From: Coriaria nepalensis
Lineage: Eukaryota > Streptophyta > Magnoliopsida > Cucurbitales > Coriariaceae
Length of the DNA stretch: 64,000 bases
NCBI GenBank assembly: GCA_027186245.1
Contig: CP114486.1
Coordinates: 5,237,501-5,301,500, forward strand
Reading direction: 5' to 3'
In this document: in pieces, positions 49,954 through 64,000 of the stretch
Layout of the letters: every line of letters starts with the position of its first letter
Position numbering within the stretch: the stretch's first letter is position 1
Notes under the pieces: model-generated
What the model saw: only the letters and a program-made list of their open reading frames with translations
Told to the model about the DNA's origin: nothing
Database searches by the model: none
Made by a program: the position numbers and the translations under genes

Positions 49954-50798
49954 ATGCCGCAGAAAGAGCCGAAGAGAGGACCGGGTGTGGCCGAGCTAAA
50001 GAAGAGATTGTTGAGAGAGCAAAAAGAAGATGGCAACAAAGAAGATGATTTAATGATTATAGGTTCTTCTTCACCATGTAATAATATTGTTAACAATAAT
50101 GAGTTTTCTCTTCTCTCAAATGCGACTACTTTTCATGATATTCCTCCTTCGCTACTGTTACGACATATTCCAAATCAGAACGTTTTATTGAATCGACATC
50201 CTCAATTGGTTCGAAATCTTGACAGTTTGTTAGCGCCGCCACGTCCGATTCCAAATCAAAATGTCTCATTGAACCGACATCCTCAATTTGTTCAAATTGT
50301 TGACGGTTTATTCATGCTGGTACCATATGTTCGTATTTGTGGTGATGCTGCGCCGTCGGTTCCTGAAAATGCCTTGTTTCCTACAACTTTTGCGGCTGGC
50401 AAAACAAGATTGGCTCGAGTCGAGATTCAGGCTAAATTTGAAGCTATGAGTAATTCTATGTCTAATTATAATGATCAATTTTTTCATGACCATGAACACC
50501 TTCCCTCCATGGTAAGATCTCGTTTTGTTTTTGGATTTGCAATATCTTGAATTTGATATTGATATCTTTATTATTAATCAAAAGAAGAAAAAAATGTATT
50601 GATATCTTTATTTTTATCAGGAAGGGATGGAAGAGGGTCATCAAAAATCAGAACCAGATGGGTAAGATTATAAGAAACCGTTCTATCAGTTTTTGCAATC
50701 AGATCAGAAAGAAAAGGGCAATCATATAAAAAATCAATCAGAGAGGTCATCATGGAACAGATCGATGCGATGGCATTGATCTCGATTTGAAGCTCTAG
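49954..50798 (+). CDS. SPEAR/TIE-like EAR-motif transcriptional adaptor
   Basis: Three exons: 49954-50511, 50621-50661, 50744-50798; 217 residues. The N-terminus KRGPGVAELKKRLLREQ (residues 7-23) is the SPL/SPEAR motif of SPOROCYTELESS and TIE proteins; in these it contacts TCP-class factors. The C-terminus ends IDLDLKL (211-217), an EAR motif that recruits TOPLESS co-repressors. The protein should thus link a transcription factor to repression in the nucleus. An internal tandem repeat (IPNQNVLLNRHPQLVRNLDSL at 72-92, again at 99-119) is unusual. The last exon depends on an 82-base intron with a GAG acceptor; the alternatives lose the EAR motif. It faces the helicase gene tail to tail, 250 bases apart. 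TIE3/TIE4-type genes are the likely closest relatives. Confidence 0.8.
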
Positions 50799-51048
50799 AT
50801 TATTAATTAGTTTCTAGTAGAGAAATTAGGGTTAAGTCATTCTTTTGGCAGTAGTAGATGTTTTTCATTCAAAAAAGTTTATTGTTGATGATTCTGTTCT
50901 TTTTGTCACATTTTTGTACTTTTTACTTTTTTAGCACAAAGAAGTCATTTAAGTTGCAGTAAGATATTAGTAATTATTTTCAGGATGAGAACCACTAATT
51001 AACATGAACAAAGGGTTATAATAATCAGGGTTTTCGTGCCAAAAGAAA

Positions 51049-56704
<5,656 letters not shown>

Positions 56705-57228
56705 TTTTTTTCTTCTGCTCAGAGCTCGATCAAGCTTTTCTTTCCTTGTGCGGGGCTGAGAAGACACTTCACACTTCACAACCCGTATACAGAACCGGGT
56801 ACAAAGTACAGTGTGTTAGCGGGTCAAGTAATGGATCACTATTCACTACGGGCTTCTTCTTTTTTTTTTCTTTTTTTTCTGTCTATCGAAAATGGGCCGA
56901 TGGATATATATTAAAACATGATCCGGTTTGTCTGCTCAATTCAGAATAGTCATACTTTCTGGTTCCAATAATATTGGAGCTTCCCTCTCTATATCCATGT
57001 CGATAGCGGCTTTTATTGCCCTTACAAATTGGTCTTTCTTCTTCTTCTTTTGACCTCTCTCTCAAGCTACAAGAGAAGACATATCAAAGATTCGAATCTT
57101 CACGCAACTTTCTAGATTTCTTAGAATATTCAATAACTTCTTCCCCACACATGTCAACGCCATACATACATATATGTGCGTAGGCATACATATTCATTTT
57201 AACTAAAGTAAGATCTTTCTCTGATACT
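56705..57228. promoter_or_regulatory. Shared upstream region of helicase and GLR copy
   Basis: About 525 bases between two head-to-head starts. T-rich around 56860-56880. No clear TATA box was seen for either side. Confidence 0.4.
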
Positions 57229-57689
57229 GTGGCTCTCTCATCAACCACCAATCATATTTCTTCCTTATTCCTCATCCTCAATGTTCTAGCCGGTATAGGT
57301 TCTTCTTCTACAACTGAAGCAACATCAAACAATAAAGAAGTTAGTATAGTTATTGGTGCTGTAGTAGATGACAGCTCGCGAATCGGAAAGGAAGAAAAGA
57401 CGGCAATGCAACTTGCCGAACAGGAATTCAACAACGGCTCGAAAACTCGGAAGATATCCCTCTCTTTCCTTACTTCTCAAGGAAACCCTTTCCTAGCTAG
57501 TTCTGGTGGTTAGTTTAATAATCGCTTCTAGTTATTTGTCCAATTTGTTGACATATTTCATGTTTTGATCATATTGATTTATATCTCTTTTTCTTTCATT
57601 TCAGCTTGTTAGGGACGAAGATGTAAAAGTGCTTCTTGGAAAGGAATACGGAGTCAGCTTTACCTTATGGCAGGAGATAAATAATTATG

Positions 57690-57930
57690 ATATATATATA
57701 TAATTATTAAAATTTAAAAATATACTAAAATATTTTTTATCATGTTCATGAAAATATGAAAATAATTTAAAAAAGATGAAATAGTTAGTAAAGATATTTT
57801 CACATGTTTTCTTAAAGTAATTTCTATGTTAAAAGAGATGACATGATTTATATATATAATTTTTTTAAAAAAATATATTTTATATCAAAAAAGTTTCAAA
57901 TTTTAATTTATCTTAGGGTCTCGATTGATC
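57690..57930. repeat. Dispersed AT-rich repeat, copy 1
   Basis: Begins in a TA run, continues ATAATTATTAAAATTTAAAA, and ends TTTTAATTTATCTTAGGG. It matches 62980-63200 across its length and breaks the ANF-domain coding of the GLR copy. Confidence 0.65.
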
Positions 57931-59189
57931 ACGAGGCGCCTCCGTGAAAACATGGTCGAAAACAAGTAACATAGCATATGTTGGAAAGCGATCTCAAATT
58001 CCGATCATTTCATTAGAATCTCCTGCCATAAGACCGCCATTAATTACTCCTCTTAGATGGGCTTTCTTGACCCAGATAGCAACCAATTCATCCTCTCAAG
58101 TGAAATGCATTGTAGATATAGTCCGATCTTATGGCTGGAAAAAGGTCACGGAGATCTATGAACAGGATGATGATTTGTCCAACGGTGATTCATCCAAGTT
58201 GTTGTTAACAACTTTATTCGAGGCTCTAAAAGATTCTGATTCTGAGATTGAATACTATTTCAGACTTCCACCTTTTTCTTTACAATCAGACCCCGAAGGC
58301 TTTCTTATCGAGGAGATGATGAAGCTAATGAGAACATAATCTCAGGTTTTTATAGTTCTGAAGGCATCCTTACCTATAATGAGTCATCTGTTCGAAGAAG
58401 CTAAGAGAATAGGACTTGTCAAAGAAGAATCAGTGTGGATTCTTGGAGATAATATTGCCGATTTGTTAGACAATGTTGATGCTTCTGATAATTATTTCAT
58501 GGAAGCTCCGATCGGGATCAAAACTTACTACTCGGAAACAAGCAATTCATATTGCGAAATTTCATGCTTGGTTTTGGAAAATGTTCAAGACCGAGTACCT
58601 AAAAGAAAATAACAATGAGCCGGGAATTTACGCTTTAAGAGCTTATGATTGTGTTCTAGCCGTATCACAAGCCATAGAGATGTCGAACACTAAGTATATA
58701 ACTGGAAAATTGTTGTAGAAGAGTATACAAACAAGATACAATTCAAAGAAGGTGTGCTTATTCAGAATCCCCTGTTTAGAATTGTAAATGTTGTTGGGAA
58801 AAAGATACAAAGAACTAGACTTTTGGACCCCCAAAAATGGCTTTTCAAGTCAACTTGTCGGAAACAATGACGATGTTTCTGTTTCGGGAACAAGTTTCAG
58901 TTTGAGTAGTGTTGATGTAGATTTATGTCCACAACGAAAGACTCTACCATCCACAGTATGCCCCAAGATCTCTATCTATACTCAACAGCAAACTGCGGTC
59001 GGAGTGGTGGTCGGCCAACCCCATTCTGACACTCTAGTCAGTTTTCTAAAGGGATAAGTGAAGAGGTGTATTTGTTATTCTCTTAAGAAATATGCATTAT
59101 CTCTTACTATTAAGTCACTTAGTTTTTACATCTGATTTAAGTTGAGAGGCAACAAACAATTTTACATGTGTCGCATTCTCATTACTTAA

Positions 59190-59645
59190 TGCTTTGATCA
59201 TCCCCTGCTAAATGACGGGTGTTAGCGCCCCATAGTCTGACATAACATGAATCTACTCTCCATTCACTTGTCCTCCCGGATAGCAAAGCGATGCCCGAGT
59301 CTGACATCTTTTAGAACACCTCAATGCGCAATAGCACCACCTCTGTCTGACAATCCAGGGACATGATCTCCACTCGAGTGTCGGTTACTTTCTACCTGTT
59401 CACTTGCTCAGGATCCCTCTACCCACAACTGAGCTAAGCGAGGAAATACCAATCTCAGTATTAGCGTCTTCTTGAAACTTATTATCTCGTCCAACCATGG
59501 TTAGGCAGGCTAAGGCCATCTCAGCCTTGCCGTACCTCAGTCTCATTTATCATCTCCCCTCAATACTCTATTTCTATAATCTTTGCCAATGATACCTAGC
59601 CTCGGTTTCCAAAACTGCCCAACTGAGGCTGTCTCGGAATCAGGT
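59190..59645. repeat. Unidentified GC-richer insertion in the GLR copy
   Basis: A ~450-bp block of clearly higher GC content than its surroundings, with no coding potential, between two GLR pieces (before 59060 and after 59660). It could be an LTR or a captured fragment; no partner was found in the window. Confidence 0.4.
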
Positions 59646-60132
59646 ATAACAAGTAGTAATGTAATATGGCCCGGTGATCTTCATAGGATTCCAAGAGGAT
59701 GAGATTTATCAAAAAAACGGAAGGCTAAAGATGAAAATAGTGTTGCCGGAAAAACCGGTATTTGAAAATTTTGTGAATGTAGGATCAGACCAGTCATATA
59801 CTGGTTTCTGCATAGAGCAACACTAAATCGGTAGAGAAATTGAACTACCAACTTCAATATGAATTTAAGACATCTAATGGTACTTTTGATGATCAAGTTC
59901 AACTTGTGGCGAACAAGGCAATTAATTAGTATAATCGCCTCTCCCCCCCCCCCCCTCAAATTTCCACAATGTAGTTGTTAATTTGAGGTTATATATACGG
60001 CTTGTGCTTTTCCTGACTTTGAGGTTGACTTTTTCGACATATGATTGGGAAAGAAGACTTTTGATGCTGCCGTGGGGGACATGACAATAACTTACGACCG
60101 ATCAAAAGAAATCGAGTTTCAATCAGCCTTAT

Positions 60133-60506
60133 ACCACATCAGGCTTGTCTATGATGGTTCCGGTAAAATCGGAAGAATCAGCATGGATGTTTGTGAAACC
60201 TTTTACATGGGAAATGTGGTTTTTAAGTAGTATCATGTGTTTATACCATGTTTGTTGTCTTGTTTATGGAGCATCAAAGCAACATGGAATTTCGAGGCTC
60301 CATAAAAGATCAGATTAGCACCACATCAGGCTTGTCTATGATGGTTCTGGTAAAATCGGAAGAATCAGCATGGATGTTTGGGAAACCTTTTACATGGGAA
60401 ATGTAGTTTTTAAGTAGTATCATGTGTTTATACCATGTTTGTTGTCTTGTTTATGGAGCATCAAAGCAACATGGAATTTCGAGGCTCCATAAAAGATCAG
60501 ATTAGC
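60133..60506. repeat. 187-bp tandem duplication
   Basis: 60133-60319 and 60320-60506 are nearly identical (ACCACATCAGGCTTGTCTAT at the start of each), differing at about four positions. It lies just after the TFDAAVGDMTIT exon of the GLR copy. Confidence 0.9.
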
Positions 60507-61818
60507 ACCACTCTTTGGTTCACTTTCTCCTCTCTTCTTTGCTCATAGTAAGTAATTTACAATACTAGCTACAAAAATTTGTTTTCTTCCCCTCAAGCAA
60601 TCCGGATTGGATATATAAGCTTAATATGTGGAGAAACGACCTGAAAATCTGCATCATGCACTACTAAGAATCCAGAGCTATTTTTTCAGGTGATATCAAT
60701 AACCTTCTTAATAATTTTTTTTTTTTTGGGGGGGATTATGCAGAGGAATAAATACATAGCAACCTGACTAAAGTAGTGGTAGTGGTGTTCATATTAAACT
60801 CTAGCTACACAGCAAGTCTATCTTCAATCCTGACAGTTCGCAAATGAAACTGGCCCCGACTATTGATTGGGCGAAGAGAAACAAAATAGAAGTCGGGTGT
60901 GACAAGCGTTCTTTTATCAAGAAATATCTAGTGGAAGTCCTTCATTTTTTGCCAGACATCGTGGTTGATATAGAGAATGAGGTTCGAGATTTCAAACGAA
61001 CGAGATAGAAGCCGCTGTTCTCAAACTGCTAAATACTGCAATGAGTACACATCGTACAGAGCCTGTTACAGATATGGAGGACTGGGATTTGTAAGTATAT
61101 TAGTACGCACTCCCCTGTTTGTTTGCATTTTGATCTGCTTAATATATATAACATATTGGTGATTAAATTTACTGATTAACTCAATTTCTTAGAAGTATTG
61201 GCAATGACCTAATAGCATGGTATTATAAAGCAGGAGATACAGATCGATCGAGATTCTCTCCAATTCCTTAAAGAATTAGGTGGAACTCAATTTCTTCTAA
61301 ATCACTTAAGAACACAGTCCTTTAATAATGCAGGTCTTTGAGAAAGGCTCACCAATAGCCAAAGATGTGTCAGAGGCTATAGTAAGTCTATCAGGAAATG
61401 GAGACATAAAAGCACTACAAGCCCCGTGGTTAACTCCTTTCGGCTCGTGTTCAAGCCCCAATTCAACCTCCATTGGGTACAAAAGCTTGAACTTCCACGG
61501 CTTCTGGGGCCTCTTTGCAATCTCTGCACACACATACACGATCTGTTTGATAATATGCTTGACTCGATTAGAGACTAAGTTATGACCGCGCCATGAGAAC
61601 AAACCCAATAATGAAGGTGGCGATCATGATGATGATAACGAGGGCATCAGCAATGAGATGAGGCTTTGGGATAAGGCAAAGAGGGCAGTTGGGAAAGTTA
61701 AGTATGATCGTGAAAATGGAATGCTTAGTCTTACTGTTGTGAGGAGAAATTCTCCAACTCTTGCTACAAGACCAAGTGTGGACAAATGGAGTCTTTCAAT
61801 GTGGCAAAAGTGTTAGCA

Positions 61819-62219
61819 CTTCTAATCATAATTGTATTGATCAAGGCCTGGCTTCTTCTTCTTCTTATTCTCCTAAGGCGGTTAAAATTGTATGATCTTA
61901 AAATTAGTAGTGAGATTTTGTACAGTATAGGTGTAAATTGAAGTAACAGATGTAATGTATAGTGTATTGCCTAATGTTATAATTATGGGTTTATAAACAT
62001 TCAATTCAAAGTAACTTAATTAAGTGGTGCGTTACTTTGCAAAGCCTATACTTTCTAAATCTCTAACAAACACTAGTCCAAAAAGGAGGTACAATGTGCA
62101 AAAAGATAATCGGATCAAACATTTTTTTTGTTTACATCGCAAGCAAAAATGTTTAATTTCTAAATAAAGAATAATAATTTCTAAATAATATAAGACATAA
62201 TTTAACATATCTTCAATTA
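61819..62219. other. Spacer before the tRNA
   Basis: No gene seen. AT-rich; the last bases CTTCAATTAG before the tRNA include the CAA motif common upstream of plant tRNA genes. Confidence 0.5.
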
Positions 62220-62290
62220 GCACCAGTGGTCTAGTGGTAGAATAGTACCCTGCCACGGTACAGACCCGGGTTCGATTCCCGGCTGGTGCA
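62220..62290 (+). tRNA. tRNA-Gly (anticodon GCC)
   Basis: 71 bases with acceptor stem GCACCAG / CTGGTGC plus discriminator A, D-arm around GTCTAGTGGTAGAAT, anticodon loop CTGCCAC with GCC at 62252-62254, and T-arm GGGTTCGATTCCC. No intron and no encoded CCA, as in plant nuclear tRNAs. The A and B boxes are intact. Confidence 0.97.
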
Positions 62291-62970
62291 CAGCTGTGAG
62301 GATTACTGCTCCATAAGTAATTGTTGGGTCAATCACAACCATCCGATACCTATCGGACGATAACTAGAGCATCTGAGCTTTTCTTTTCTTTTCTTTTCTT
62401 TTCTTTTCTTTTCTTTTTGGCATTTATTTATACATTCTTTATCATAATAGACGATACTTTTAAAGTATCACGATTGTACCATTCAAAATTTCCACCACAG
62501 AATGAAACTTAAACCTCTCTTTCCTTATCTACTTTATTACTCTTCCAATCTTACCTTGTTGGTGTAAAGTTTTATGTCCTTCTTGTATCTTCTACAATGT
62601 AAAAAAATATAATAAATACATATAAATGAAGTAAAAGTTGAAAAAGGCAACACTTCCTTCAAGATTACATATAAATCCTAAGCAACGAACACAAAGCCAG
62701 AGGTCTCCTATATCCTGATCATATACAGTTTGCCAAACGCAACCTTCTCTCTTTCACTCGCTCACGGCTTCCGTATAATATTGTGTGTCCAATGTTCTCC
62801 CCTCCCTCACAATTATCTACCTTCGATAACTATGGTGTGGTTTCATCTGATCAACAACCAATAGATCACAATCACTGCTCTCTAATCGAAACAAGCAAGT
62901 CAAACAGCTTAGTATTCGCTGGTAGAGCCGGCTCTCTGCCATAAGGTAAGAGAGAGACAATCGGTCTTTT
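62291..62970. other. Spacer with an unexplained short open frame
   Basis: Besides the microsatellite, a 50-codon frame at 62792-62944 (+) begins MFSPPSQLSTFDNYGVVSSD. I do not recognise it, and no promoter or splice context supports it. Confidence 0.3.
62379..62418. repeat. (TTTTC)n microsatellite
   Basis: About eight copies of TTTTC in a row, some 90 bases past the tRNA gene. Confidence 0.9.
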
Positions 62971-62979
62971 AACAAATAA

Positions 62980-62981
62980 TT

Positions 62982-63021
<40 letters not shown>

Positions 63022-63200
63022 TTAAAATTTAAAAATATATTAAAAATATGTGTTAACAAATTCGCAGAAAATATGAGTTAGTAAACTTATTTCATATGTT
63101 TTATTATGGTAATTTATTCGTTAAAAAAGATGATATAATTTTAAAAAATATATATTTTATATTAAGAATACTATAAATTTTAATTTGACCTAAGATATCT
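62980..63200. repeat. Dispersed AT-rich repeat, copy 2
   Basis: Starts with a long (TA)n run, then ATAATTATTAAAATTTAAAA, and ends TTTTAATTTGACCTAAGA. It matches 57690-57930. The GA 2-oxidase fragment starts directly after it. Confidence 0.65.
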
Positions 63201-63206
63201 ATTATG

Positions 63207-63515
63207 GGCCTCCTCTCTTCATGGGAATCCCCGAGGTCGACCTATCGAACTCCAAGGCAGCCAAGAGGTTGATCGTGAAGGCTTGTGAGGAGGTTGGTTT
63301 CTTCAAGGCGGTCAACCATGGTGTCCCTATGGACTTGTTCACAAAACTTGAAGAAGAAGCTCTCAACTTCTCCAAGCTTCCTCTGTATGAAAAAGACAAA
63401 GCCGGCCCTCCCAACCCGTTTGGCTATGGCAGAAAGCAGATCGGACCTGATGGGGACGTGGGTTGGATCGAATATCTCCCATTGAAAACCAATCCTCAAG
63501 TAATTTCACACACTA
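63207..63515 (+). pseudogene. Gibberellin 2-oxidase N-terminal fragment
   Basis: Reading GPPLFMGIPEVDLSNSKAAK, IVKACEEVGFFKAVNHGVPM, EKDKAGPPNPFGYGRKQIGP and GDVGWIEYLPLKTNP, this is the start of a GA 2-beta-dioxygenase (C19-GA2ox type), which inactivates gibberellins. About 100 of the usual ~330 residues remain: the 2OG/Fe(II) catalytic domain with its HxD...H residues is absent, and a stop follows at 63557-63559. The natural N-terminal Met region is replaced by the repeat at 62980-63200. Confidence 0.85.
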
Positions 63516-63559
63516 TGCCAAGGTTTTCTACTCTAGAACAATGGTGTCAAATTACATAG

Positions 63560-64000
63560 TAAAGAACATCATCAAATAATTTTTCTTCTCCATTCATTTG
63601 ATCACCTTTACGACTTTAAATATTACTGATCTCGGGGTATATCCTTTGACAATATTCTAGAATTTCTTATTTTATTTTAAGAAAATTATATAAACACTTC
63701 TGAGATTTAAAATAATTCTAATAAATATCATAAATTTATATAATAAAAATAAATATTTTATTTAAAATTTTAATTATCTCATACTAAATTATTTAATACT
63801 TTAAAATTTATCTTAAATATATATTTCTTTATATTTTAACTCCTAAATTATTTTCTCACATTATTTAACTAATTTTCTTATTTTTAATTAAATTTTCATC
63901 TCTATATCCGATCACCACTGCTCTACCAACCGTTTGCCACCGTCATTTATTGCTAGAAATATTCTAAAAACTTAAATAGTAATTAAAATTATATATATAT
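63560..64000. other. AT-rich spacer
   Basis: No continuation of the GA 2-oxidase reading and no other gene seen. Confidence 0.5.

Larger units (their letters stand above)
57229..61818 (+). pseudogene. Glutamate receptor-like channel (GLR), decayed
   Basis: Pieces of a plant GLR in order: signal peptide and IGAVVDDSSRIGKEEKTAMQ (57229-57513); DEDVKVLLGKEYG (57606-57680); ligand-sensing ANF domain PIISLESPAIRPPLITPLRW and NEPGIYALRAYDCVLAVSQA (57944-58720); GKRYKELDFWTPKNGFS (58793); ligand-binding half RLKMKIVLPEKPVFENFVNV (59718); TFDAAVGDMTITYDRSKEIE (60057); KIEVGCDKRSFIKKYLVEVL (60890); YRYGGLGFV (61065); EKGSPIAKDVSEAIVSLSGN and a final membrane segment (61336-61585); C-terminal tail to 61818. 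Lesions: the expected start ATG is GTG (57229), TAA at 58337-58339 probably from CAA, a shift near 58545, insertions at 57690-57930 and about 59060-59640, and a 187-bp tandem duplication. The pore region was not recognised. Confidence 0.85.

Noticed and set aside
50660..50666. TAA after GAT GGG as the end of the SPEAR-like protein
   Set aside because: This would give a shorter protein without EAR motif, but the same bases form a strong donor (GG|GTAAGA) and the next exon ends in IDLDLKL, so splicing is the better reading. The short form is kept as a possible isoform in the findings.

Overview
The window is nuclear DNA of a flowering plant, almost certainly a eudicot. The evidence is many small exons with GT/AG introns, AT-rich introns and spacers, plant-specific families (CLE, SPEAR/TIE, plant GLR, GA 2-oxidase), a nuclear tRNA-Gly(GCC), and abundant Ty1/copia, Ty3/gypsy, LINE, SINE and foldback elements. 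I could not assign a species.

Layout. 1-3740: decayed Ty1/copia element (+). 5061-5651: full-length foldback MITE with a perfect 10-bp target duplication. 6939-12354: decayed copia element (-) with two ~0.5-kb LTRs. 12360-13000: stray LTR pieces. 15503-15739: intact CLE peptide hormone gene (-). 17690-22780: multi-exon homologue of the Arabidopsis protein At4g18490 (-), with several apparently disabling changes. 23009-34000: a broken Ty3/gypsy element (-) carrying two related LTR-like blocks, then a second foldback element. 35455-37573: intact 4-exon CoA-type Nudix hydrolase (-), with two LINE fragments in an intron. 38229-41266: chromovirus that has lost its RT-to-integrase core and sits inside a tRNA-derived SINE. 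42298-43960: decayed Myb/SANT-like gene. 44360-49391: a plant-transposon-protein fragment and a third copia element (-). 49954-50798: SPEAR/TIE-like transcriptional adaptor (+, 3 exons). 51049-56704: complete 23-exon DEAH-box helicase of the DEAH9/DHX35 type (-). 57229-61818: glutamate receptor-like pseudogene (+). 62220-62290: tRNA-Gly. 63207-63515: truncated GA 2-oxidase fragment.

Four protein genes look functional: CLE, NUDT15/22-like, SPEAR-like and DEAH9-like. I rebuilt exon junctions by hand; for the Nudix, SPEAR-like and helicase genes every junction keeps frame, giving 287, 217 and 713 codons. From memory, CLE2 (At4g18510), At4g18490 and DEAH9 (At4g18465) are close neighbours on Arabidopsis chromosome 4. 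NUDT15/NUDT22 lie near SPEAR/TIE-type genes on chromosomes 1 and 2. The window may therefore keep an ancestral order that Arabidopsis has split; this needs a synteny check.

I found no clearly new multi-gene system. The best leads are a splice choice that may switch the EAR repression motif of the SPEAR-like gene, a CLE peptide with Trp at position 10, the decay of the At4g18490 homologue between intact genes, two whole-element hairpin MITEs, a core-deleted chromovirus with a readable junction, and two LINE insertions at one target site.
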